Assembly (NCBI GenBank): GCA_041163745.1
Contig: JBEAQU010000071.1
Location: 1-64,000, forward strand
Origin: UBA6168 sp041163745
GTDB taxonomy: Bacteria > Bacteroidota > Bacteroidia > Chitinophagales > Saprospiraceae
DNA: 64,000 nucleotides
Reading direction: 5' to 3'
Shown here: positions 1 through 7,339 of the stretch, piece by piece
How the letters are laid out: every line of letters begins with the position of its first letter
Numbering within the stretch: position 1 is the stretch's first letter
Position numbers and translations under genes: made by a program
Notes under the pieces: generated by a model
Database searches by the model: none
What the model was told of the DNA's origin: nothing
What the model saw: only the letters and a program-made list of their open reading frames with translations

Positions 1-363
1 GTCTGGTTGAACAACCCCATCCGGCCGATGGAGGCCAGCGGCACCTCCGGTATGAAAGCGGCCATGAACGGTGTCCTCAACTTCAGCATCCTGGACGGAT
101 GGTGGCCGGAAGCCTGCCAGCACGGCGTCAACGGCTGGCAGTTCGGCGACGCCTTCGAACACCCCGATCCCGCCAAACAGGATGAACACGACCTGAACGC
201 GCTCTATGACGTGCTCACTTCGGAAGTGATCCCCACCTACTACGAACACCGCCGCCAATGGCTGGACATGATGCGTGCCAGCATCCTGAGCACCATGGAC
301 CAGTTCTCCGTGCACCGTATGCTTTCGGAATATTACGAACGGCTGTACCACCGGGCGGACTGA
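1..363 (+). CDS. glgP: Alpha-glucan (glycogen) phosphorylase, C-terminal fragment
   Basis: The frame is open from base 1, so only the last 120 residues of the enzyme are here; the 5' part lies outside the window. The peptide RPMEASGTSGMKAAMNGV, followed by SILDGWW, is the hallmark phosphate/PLP-site segment of GT35 phosphorylases. These release glucose-1-phosphate from glycogen or maltodextrin in the cytoplasm. The motif spacing and short tail after DGWW fit the short-form bacterial alpha-glucan phosphorylases rather than the E. coli MalP type; this subgroup call is inference. It ends at the TGA at 361-363, before a strong hairpin. Confidence 0.93.
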   Translation, partial: VWLNNPIRPMEASGTSGMKAAMNGVLNFSILDGWWPEACQHGVNGWQFGDAFEHPDPAKQDEHDLNALYDVLTSEVIPTYYEHRRQWLDMMRASILSTMDQFSVHRMLSEYYERLYHRAD

Positions 364-400
364 CCCCCGTGGACCCACCCTGTCTCAGCCGGCCGACACA

Positions 401-428
401 CCGGATGGAATCCTGGGATTCCATCCGG
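401..428. terminator. Perfect 13-bp inverted repeat after glgP
   Basis: CCGGATGGAATCC is followed by TG and its exact reverse complement, which can form a very stable hairpin 38 bases after the glgP stop. It lacks a downstream T-run, so it may protect the mRNA 3' end or terminate only weakly. Confidence 0.5.
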
Positions 429-441
429 CTCCGGCATTGCT

Positions 442-449
442 TATATTTG
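442..449 (+). promoter_or_regulatory. Bacteroidota -7 box TATATTTG
   Basis: This is an exact match to TAnnTTTG, 38 bases upstream of the next ATG at 488. It implies a short leader of about 30 nt. No clear TTG lies at the expected upstream distance. Confidence 0.45.
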
Positions 450-487
450 CCGTTGTCTGTCTATCTCATCCTCCACAATAGCGCACG

Positions 488-1510
488 ATGAACAACAATA
501 GAATCCTGCTGGCCATTTTCATTCTCCTGGGAACCGCCACCGGATGGTACCTCTACCGCGGCAGCCAAGGCCCGGACACCTCCCTCGGTTGGGACCGCAA
601 GTTCAAGGTGGACAATCCGGACGAAATCGGAAAGATCTTCATCGCCAAACGGACAGGCGAAACCACGACCATCGAACGGGCCGGCACCGGATGGATAGTC
701 AACGGCCAGCACAAAGCCAGCCCGAATGCCGTCGAAAACCTGCTGGAAGCGGTCACACAGGTCGAACTGAAATTCGTCCCCCCCGTCAAAGCCATCGAAA
801 ACCTCGGGCGGGAACTCGCCGCCCGCGGCATCAAAGTGGAAGTGTACGACCGCCGGAACCGCCTCCTGAAAGCCTACTACGTAGGCGGCGTCACACCCGA
901 TGCCAGAGGCACTGTCATGCTCATGGAAAACGCGGACCAACCCATGGTGGTCGAAATCCCGCAGATGGAAGGCCAAATCCGAACCCGCTACGACCTGACG
1001 GGCGACAAATGGCGCGACCGGACCGTCTTCGGCTACCCGAACCCTGACCGAATCCGGCGGATCAGCGTGGAATACCCCCAGCAAAGAAACAAGTCCTTTG
1101 TCCTCGACAGGGAAAACAAAGGATTCTCCGTCAGACCCTTCTACGACAATGTGCCAACCCTCGACAGACCGGTCAGCCCTGCCAATGTGGAAGCCTATCT
1201 CTTCCAGTTCCGCAGCCTGATGGCCGAAGCCTTCGAAAATGAAATGACGGGAAAGGATTCCATCCGGCAGACCATTCCCTTCGCCCGCATATCCGTCACG
1301 GAAATCGACGGGATCCTGCGGACCGCCACCCTTTTTCCCACGTACCGGAACGACGCCTTCACCGGTGAACGACCCACCGATATCGTCGAACGCTATTATG
1401 CCGACCTGAACACCGGCGACTGGATGCTGGTCCAGCACCATGTCTTTCAAAAGATCTTCTGGCCATACGAAGCACTCCTAGAGCCGCCCGGTGAGGACAT
1501 CAAGCATTGA
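488..1510 (+). CDS. DUF4340-type membrane-anchored protein
   Basis: This 340-residue protein begins with one hydrophobic segment (about residues 5-21, ILLAIFILLGTATGWYLY), probably an uncleaved anchor or signal. The rest is soluble and consists of repeated beta-rich stretches. One is a DEIGKIFIAKRTGETTTIER-like strand pair near residue 45; another is the segment around RTRYDLTGDKWRDRTVFG near residue 160. This pattern matches DUF4340 proteins, which often sit next to gliding-type ABC transporter genes; none is present here. Molecular function is unknown. Start ATG 488 follows a TATATTTG box. The gene stands between glgP and a GH20 hexosaminidase on the same strand, 30 bases before the latter, so the two could be co-transcribed. 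Confidence 0.75.
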   Translation: MNNNRILLAIFILLGTATGWYLYRGSQGPDTSLGWDRKFKVDNPDEIGKIFIAKRTGETTTIERAGTGWIVNGQHKASPNAVENLLEAVTQVELKFVPPVKAIENLGRELAARGIKVEVYDRRNRLLKAYYVGGVTPDARGTVMLMENADQPMVVEIPQMEGQIRTRYDLTGDKWRDRTVFGYPNPDRIRRISVEYPQQRNKSFVLDRENKGFSVRPFYDNVPTLDRPVSPANVEAYLFQFRSLMAEAFENEMTGKDSIRQTIPFARISVTEIDGILRTATLFPTYRNDAFTGERPTDIVERYYADLNTGDWMLVQHHVFQKIFWPYEALLEPPGEDIKH

Positions 1511-1540
1511 CCTTCCATCCTTTTCACCTAATTCCCGCAC

Positions 1541-3433
1541 ATGAAATCTTATCTGTCCGCCGTCATCCTGCTGCTGGCAGCCGCCACCATGGCCGCACAG
1601 GAAACCGTTCCCACCCTCATTCCGGCCCCGGTCGAATGGGTGGCCGGAAAAGGTACCTTCACCTTGCAGGCTTCCACCACCATCGGATACAACCAGCCGG
1701 AAGCCCGTGCCACCGCCCAGCAACTGGCTGCACGCCTGCTGGCGCCAACCGGCTTCTCCCTGCCCGTGTCGGCCACTCGGAGTGCCGACATTCAGTTCCA
1801 AATTCTCGAAAGGACGGAAGCCACCCTCGGCTCGGAAGGCTACACCCTGGAGGTCGGCCCCAAGAAGGTCGTCATCTCCGCCAACCGCCCGGCCGGCCTT
1901 TTTTACGGCATGCAGTCGTTCCTGCAGCTTTTCCCGACAGCCGTGGAGTCCCCAACCCGAATCCAGACCGTTTGGAGCGTTCCTGCCGTCCGGATAAAGG
2001 ATTATCCCCGCTTCAGCTGGCGCGGCATGATGCTGGATGTCAGCCGACACTTCTTCCCCAAGGAGGAGGTCATGGCTTTCATCGACCAGATGGCCCGCTA
2101 CAAATACAACACCTTCCATTGGCACCTGACCGATGACAACGGCTGGCGAATCGAGATCAAATCCTTGCCCAAGCTCACCTCCGTCGGCGCCTGGCGCGTC
2201 GACCGCGCAGGCCATTTCGGCGACCGCGCAGCGCCACGCCCCGGCGAACCCACGCCTTACGGTGGATTTTATACCCAGGAAGATATCCGGGAGGTCATCC
2301 GCTTCGCCGCCGAACGCCACGTGACCGTCGTTCCGGAAATCGATGTCCCCGGGCACAGCATGGCCGCCCTCGCCGCTTATCCGGAACTGAGCTGCACCGG
2401 CGACACCAGCATCCGGGTCAACCCGGGCACCCGCTTCTCGGAATGGTACGGCAACGGAACCTTCCGCATGCTGGTCGACAACACCCTCAACCCTTCCGAC
2501 GAAAGGGTGTACGCGTTTCTCGACAAAGTCTTCACAGAGGTGGCGGACCTATTCCCGAACCCATATATACACGTCGGTGGTGACGAATGCTACAAAGGCT
2601 TCTGGAATGCGGATCCCGGCTGTCAGGCGCTGATGAAGGAAATCAATACCCGCCACGTGGAGGACCTGCAAGGGTATTTCATGGGTCGTCTGGAGGAAAT
2701 CCTCCGGACCAAAGGCAAGAGACTGCTGGGATGGGACGAAATCCTGGAAGGCGGCATATCCCCGGATGCAACGGTCATGAGCTGGCGGGGTATCAGCGGC
2801 GGAATTGAAGCGGCCCAACTGGGGCACGATGTCGTCATGACGCCCACCTCCTTCACCTATATCGATTTCAACCAGGGAGACCAAACGGTCGACCCGCCCA
2901 TTTATGCCGGCCTGCGCATCACCACCGCTTACAGCTTCGACCCGGTGCCAACCGGTGTCGACCCGAAGTTCATTCTCGGCGGACAAGCCAACCTGTGGAC
3001 CGAACAGATTCCCTCCCTCCGCCATGCGGAGTACATGACCTGGCCACGCGGTTGGGCCCTCTCGGAAGTGTATTGGTCTCCGAAAGACAAAAAGGAATGG
3101 AACGCATTCGTACCCCGTATGGAAGCTCACTTCGACCGGTTCGAACAGGCCGGCATCAACTTCTCCCGGGCCGTGTATGACCCGATCGTCCGTACGCGCT
3201 GGTCGGAGACGGAGGGCCTGGTGCTGGAAATGGCCAGCGAGGTTCCCGGCGTGGAAATCCGCTACACCATCGACGACACCATGCCGGACCAGCGCTCCCC
3301 CCGCTATTCGGAACCGGTGCCCCTGCCGGATGGCCCCGTCACCCTGCGCGTCCAGGCTCACCGTGACGGAATACCCATCGGACACCTGATCACCCTGGAT
3401 CAGAAGACCCTCCAACGACGGGCCGGCCGCTGA
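1541..3433 (+). CDS. Secreted beta-N-acetylhexosaminidase (GH20)
   Basis: This 630-residue exported glycosidase should release terminal GlcNAc/GalNAc from chitooligosaccharides, glycans or peptidoglycan fragments in the periplasm or outside the cell. A signal peptide ends near AAATMAAQ (residue 20). Residues ~25-150 form the non-catalytic GH20b-like domain. The catalytic barrel begins at RGMMLDVSRHF and carries FHWHLTDDNGWR, EIDVPGH and HVGGDE; the last holds the catalytic Asp348-Glu349 pair used in substrate-assisted catalysis. Residues ~545-620 resemble the chitobiase C-terminal beta domain (GVEIRYTIDDTMPD). Length is normal for the family. Start ATG 1541 gives the complete signal peptide. 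Confidence 0.95.
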   Translation: MKSYLSAVILLLAAATMAAQETVPTLIPAPVEWVAGKGTFTLQASTTIGYNQPEARATAQQLAARLLAPTGFSLPVSATRSADIQFQILERTEATLGSEGYTLEVGPKKVVISANRPAGLFYGMQSFLQLFPTAVESPTRIQTVWSVPAVRIKDYPRFSWRGMMLDVSRHFFPKEEVMAFIDQMARYKYNTFHWHLTDDNGWRIEIKSLPKLTSVGAWRVDRAGHFGDRAAPRPGEPTPYGGFYTQEDIREVIRFAAERHVTVVPEIDVPGHSMAALAAYPELSCTGDTSIRVNPGTRFSEWYGNGTFRMLVDNTLNPSDERVYAFLDKVFTEVADLFPNPYIHVGGDECYKGFWNADPGCQALMKEINTRHVEDLQGYFMGRLEEILRTKGKRLLGWDEILEGGISPDATVMSWRGISGGIEAAQLGHDVVMTPTSFTYIDFNQGDQTVDPPIYAGLRITTAYSFDPVPTGVDPKFILGGQANLWTEQIPSLRHAEYMTWPRGWALSEVYWSPKDKKEWNAFVPRMEAHFDRFEQAGINFSRAVYDPIVRTRWSETEGLVLEMASEVPGVEIRYTIDDTMPDQRSPRYSEPVPLPDGPVTLRVQAHRDGIPIGHLITLDQKTLQRRAGR

Positions 3434-3619
3434 CGTCGGCCCACCCATGGCTGCCGGCCAGGAAAACATGCGCTTACATCATCCCGCCTGGTCCTGGCCG
3501 GCATCTCACCCCTGCCAGACCCATTCCGACCGGAAATCGGCTACGCTTTCCCATAGCGGCTTGGTTTTTCTTGGTTTTTTTCTTACATATGTGTCCTTAT
3601 TCACCAACCGTTTCTTAGC

Positions 3620-4150
3620 ATGAGAACAAGAATCGTCGCCGTTGCCGTCACCGGCACCATCCTGTTCCTGTGGCAGTTCCTCTCCTTTGCAGCCCTCGAC
3701 CTGCATGGGGGTGAATCCGGCTACACCGACCGTCAGGACAACCTGCTCGAGACCTTGGCTGCTGAATTGAAACCCGGTAATTACCTACTGCCGCAAGCAA
3801 CACCCGGAGAGGACCAGCAGGCCTTCCTGGAAAAAGCACACGGCCGCCCCTGGGCCCGCATCGAATATCATGCGGCGCTGGACACCGGCATGGCCCTGCC
3901 GATGATTCGCAGCTTCGTGGCCGACCTGCTGGCAGCCTGGCTGTTGGTATGGTTGCTGCTGCAACGGCCCGCGGTCACCATAGGCCATGCAGTCATGACC
4001 AGCCTGGCCGTCGGCGGTATCTCCTTCCTGACCATACCGTACCTCGACAGCAGCTGGTTCGACAACGACTCCGCTCCTTTCCTCATGGACTGGTTCGCCC
4101 AATGGGGCGCCGCCGGCCTGTGGTTGGGCTGGTGGCTGGGGCGCCGCTGA
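3620..4150 (+). CDS. Small multi-pass membrane protein, unknown function
   Basis: This 176-residue protein has an N-terminal hydrophobic segment (residues ~5-27). A soluble stretch of about 65 residues follows, containing NYLLPQATPGEDQQAFLE. Three further hydrophobic segments lie near 96-114, 118-140 and 152-173. The topology suggests an inner-membrane protein with one extracytoplasmic loop. I do not recognise the family. It lies 33 bases upstream of the PLP decarboxylase on the same strand, so the two may form an operon. Start ATG 3620 is the only sensible one before the first membrane segment, and AT-rich sequence precedes it. Confidence 0.7.
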   Translation: MRTRIVAVAVTGTILFLWQFLSFAALDLHGGESGYTDRQDNLLETLAAELKPGNYLLPQATPGEDQQAFLEKAHGRPWARIEYHAALDTGMALPMIRSFVADLLAAWLLVWLLLQRPAVTIGHAVMTSLAVGGISFLTIPYLDSSWFDNDSAPFLMDWFAQWGAAGLWLGWWLGRR

Positions 4151-4183
4151 GTTCGGAAACCATCGCTCCGACAGATATGACAC

Positions 4184-5869
4184 ATGCATGCAGTCATGAA
4201 AATTACTTATCCTCCCTGGACAGAAAGCCTTGACCTGGAGGCCTTGAGAAACCAATTCGGATCGCCGCTCTGGTTGGTCGACCACAACCAACTGACGGAA
4301 AACCTCCGGACGCTGACCGTCTTTACCGAAAGTACCGAACAGGTTCTGTACCCCGTCAAGGCAAACCCATCCCCCGCTGTCCTGCACCTGCTGGCAACAG
4401 CCGGCGCCGGTGCGGATTGTGCCAGTCCGCAAGAGGTTGACCTCGCCCTGCTGGCCGGTATTCCTTACCGGCATATCGTCTTCAACGCCCCTTTTCAGGA
4501 AAAGGACTATTGCCTGCGGCTGCTGGCGGAAGGTGCCACCGTCGTTCTCGACGATCCGGCTGCCATTCGGGCTGTAGCCACCGTCGCCGGCGAACTGCCT
4601 GGCAAAACATGGCTGCGCATCAATCCGGTCCTGGATACATCCTACGAACGGTCGGATAAGAATCAGGAACTGATGGCACATGGAGGCGCATCCTCCAAAT
4701 TCGGCGTGCCGGAGGAAAACATCGCCGGACTGCTGGCAGCTTCACAGATCAGGTTCGACGGACTACACCTTCACGTGGGAACCCAGATGGACAACCTGCA
4801 AACCTTTCGAAACGCCTTGGCCAAACTGCATCGATGGGCCGGGCAACTCCGGGCTTGGGGGCATCCAGTCAAAGACCTCGACATCGGCGGCGGACTGGGG
4901 ATAGCCTTTGCCCCCGGACAATCCTTTCCTTCCCTGTCCGATTGGGCCGACACCTTGCGCCCGCTGCGAGTGGAGGGATACCGCTATTTCACAGAACCCG
5001 GGCACGCCCTCGTAGGCAATGCCGTCTCCCTGTTGGTCACCCTGCTCACAAAGAAGGATTCCCGGCAGCGATCTTGGGGCATCGTCGACGCCGGCACAGA
5101 CCAGCTCGCCAAGGTCACCCTGCTGCATTGGCCGCACACCGTGCTGGACAAGCACCACCGCCCGCTTCCGTTCGATGGTGACGATGCGCTCGCAGGACCA
5201 CTTTGTTTTGCCGGTGACACCCTGCTTCCCCATACGGACCTGTCCGACATTTCGCCCGGCGACCCCCTGCTCGTCACCAATGCAGGCGCATATACCTTCG
5301 CGCTGTCCAACAACTTCAACGGCCGTACCATGCCAGCCTGGGTCGTTTTGCAAGGAAGCCATGCCTCCCTGCACACACATCCCGAACAACCCTACAACCG
5401 GATCTTTCTGCAACAGCACCGCTGGGGCTTTGTTCCGCCCCTGACGCCGCACCCCGCGCTCCCGGATATACCGACCCCGCCCCTTCAGAGCGGATACCTC
5501 TCCCGGGATATCAGGCATGACCAGTATTCCTTCTCCTACTTCCGACAGGTTGGTGACCGGCACTACCGTTTCAGCGCCGACATCCAGTCCGCCGTCCCCT
5601 TTGTTTCCATGCCGCTGGCCATTCGGGTCATGGGTGATGCGGCCATCGTCGCCACCCTTCACACGATGGAACAGCCGTACAAGGATGTGCCAGTCTGGGG
5701 CAAAAAATTGGAAATGGAATACAAGGGCCGCATCAACAGCAGGGAACCCCTGGAGGCAGACCTCTTCCTGAGTGCGGTCGCCAAAGACGCGAAAGGACAT
5801 GCCAGGTTGTGCGCCTACTTCGAAACGACCGACGGAAAACTGACTGGCGCATTGGTCGTCTATCTGTAG
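4184..5869 (+). CDS. PLP-dependent (DAP/ornithine-type) decarboxylase with extra C-terminal domain
   Basis: Residues ~20-430 form a group-IV, alanine-racemase-fold amino-acid decarboxylase. The PLP lysine is in YPVKANP (near residue 59), followed by the HLHVGTQ segment and the glycine loop DIGGGLGI. EPGH stands where lysine-forming DapDC has EPGR. The active-site cysteine is in GPLCFAGD, and GAYTFALSNNFNGR follows. EPGH, and FAGD instead of ESGD after the cysteine, argue against a plain LysA; the substrate may be another diamino acid. Residues ~445-561 form an extra alpha/beta domain, perhaps hot-dog-like (motifs VGDRHYRFSADIQ and PVWGKKLEMEYKG), that LysA lacks. Start is ATG 4184, with ATG 4196 as alternative. 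A small membrane protein lies just upstream. Confidence 0.8.
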   Translation: MHAVMKITYPPWTESLDLEALRNQFGSPLWLVDHNQLTENLRTLTVFTESTEQVLYPVKANPSPAVLHLLATAGAGADCASPQEVDLALLAGIPYRHIVFNAPFQEKDYCLRLLAEGATVVLDDPAAIRAVATVAGELPGKTWLRINPVLDTSYERSDKNQELMAHGGASSKFGVPEENIAGLLAASQIRFDGLHLHVGTQMDNLQTFRNALAKLHRWAGQLRAWGHPVKDLDIGGGLGIAFAPGQSFPSLSDWADTLRPLRVEGYRYFTEPGHALVGNAVSLLVTLLTKKDSRQRSWGIVDAGTDQLAKVTLLHWPHTVLDKHHRPLPFDGDDALAGPLCFAGDTLLPHTDLSDISPGDPLLVTNAGAYTFALSNNFNGRTMPAWVVLQGSHASLHTHPEQPYNRIFLQQHRWGFVPPLTPHPALPDIPTPPLQSGYLSRDIRHDQYSFSYFRQVGDRHYRFSADIQSAVPFVSMPLAIRVMGDAAIVATLHTMEQPYKDVPVWGKKLEMEYKGRINSREPLEADLFLSAVAKDAKGHARLCAYFETTDGKLTGALVVYL

Positions 5870-5964
5870 GCCTCGCCACATCCACGCCCTGCACAATCGG
5901 TCCTGCTTTTGCTTTTCCTTTTATTTACGTATTTTGGCAAAAGACATCCTAAAAAACCTCCTCC

Positions 5965-7200
5965 ATGAAACCATCAACCTGGATGACCGCAATGGTCCTC
6001 CTCCTGCTGCCGGCTCATTCGCCACCCCTGACTTCCTGGGGATTCTTCGGACACCGGCTGATCAACCGCCACGCCGTGTTCTCCCTTCCCAAACCACTCT
6101 TCTCCTATTTCAAACCACACATCGACTACCTCGCCGAACATGCGGTGGATGCCGACAAAAGACGTTACGCATCCCCGCATGAAGCGCCCCGGCATTACAT
6201 GGACCTCGACCGGTACGGCGCCCCACCTTTCCCGGACCTCCCCCGAAATTGGTCGGATGCCATGCTGCAATATTCCGAATGGCGGTTCGTCGGTCCCGAC
6301 CGCGACACCCTGCCGGTTTTTCTCGCCCCCGTCACCCCCGCAGACAGTCTGGTCACCCTGAACCCCCTGCTCCGACACAGCCTGCCCGCCCCCCTGCCCC
6401 GCCGCGAACTGCTGACATGGTTCCGGAAAGTCGCGCTGCCCAGGCGTTTCGATCCCCCTTGGATTGTTCCTCAAGACAGCTTGCCCGATTGGTTGGCCCC
6501 TCCGGCCGATTGGAAAGCAGACCTGCAGCTCACCGACCTCCTCTCCGAGCATGGCATCCTACCCTTCCACCTGACCCATTCCCTGTCACAACTCACCGAT
6601 GCCTTCCAGGAAAGGGACTTGCAAAGAATCCTGCGGCTTGCCGCCGACCTGGGTCATTACATCGCCGACGCGCACGTCCCCCTCCACACGACGGAAAATT
6701 ATAATGGACAACTCACCGGTCAGTACGGAATCCACGCCTTCTGGGAGAGCAGACTGCCGGAGCTGTTCGCAGAAGACAACTACGATTTTTGGATCGGTCC
6801 CGCCCATTTCCTGGCAGATCCGAACGCATTCTTCTGGAATATCCTGCTAGACAGCCACCGCCTGGTCGATTCCGTCCTCCAAACGGAAAAGAACCTGCGC
6901 CAGACTTTCCCGACCGACCGACAGCTATGCTTCGAATCAAAGGGACGCAGCGTCGTCAAGGTTCCTTGCGAAGACTTTTCCGCCGCCTATCACCAACAGC
7001 TAGGCAACATGGTGGAATCCCGCATGCGGAAGGCCATCCACGCCGTCGCCAGCGCATGGTATACCGCCTGGGTCCTGGCCGGACAACCCGACCTGCCGAC
7101 CGCCGACCCATCAGGATCCGAAGTGACCGACAGCACCTGGGTGCGTACGCAACAAGCCTTCCGACAGGGCACCATTCAGGGACGGGCACATCCCGACTGA
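5965..7200 (+). CDS. Secreted zinc-dependent hydrolase of the S1/P1 nuclease - phospholipase C fold
   Basis: This 411-residue exported protein carries the tri-zinc site pattern of S1/P1 nucleases and bacterial phospholipase C. After a signal peptide comes WGFFGH (Trp25, His30); in this fold the mature N-terminal Trp binds zinc, so cleavage just before Trp25 would fit. Further motifs are HYMDLDRYG, HYIADAHVPLHT (His231, Asp235, His237, His241) and NYNGQ, followed by GIHAFWESRLPEL. Bacteroidota proteins of this kind are annotated as zinc-dependent phospholipase C-like, and the real substrate (phosphodiester in nucleic acid or lipid) cannot be read from sequence. It is monocistronic. The upstream ACGTATTTTGG is a near match to the -7 box. 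Confidence 0.85.
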   Translation: MKPSTWMTAMVLLLLPAHSPPLTSWGFFGHRLINRHAVFSLPKPLFSYFKPHIDYLAEHAVDADKRRYASPHEAPRHYMDLDRYGAPPFPDLPRNWSDAMLQYSEWRFVGPDRDTLPVFLAPVTPADSLVTLNPLLRHSLPAPLPRRELLTWFRKVALPRRFDPPWIVPQDSLPDWLAPPADWKADLQLTDLLSEHGILPFHLTHSLSQLTDAFQERDLQRILRLAADLGHYIADAHVPLHTTENYNGQLTGQYGIHAFWESRLPELFAEDNYDFWIGPAHFLADPNAFFWNILLDSHRLVDSVLQTEKNLRQTFPTDRQLCFESKGRSVVKVPCEDFSAAYHQQLGNMVESRMRKAIHAVASAWYTAWVLAGQPDLPTADPSGSEVTDSTWVRTQQAFRQGTIQGRAHPD

Positions 7201-7339
7201 GCCGGCGAAGGCCCGTCCGCCCACCCCGCCCCACCCGTCCGATATTTTAATACCCTTTTGCCCGCACTTTGGGATTGTTGCTGTACTTTTACCCTTGCCG
7301 CATCAACCGCGGTAACCACCTCACAAATAAGTTCGATGT

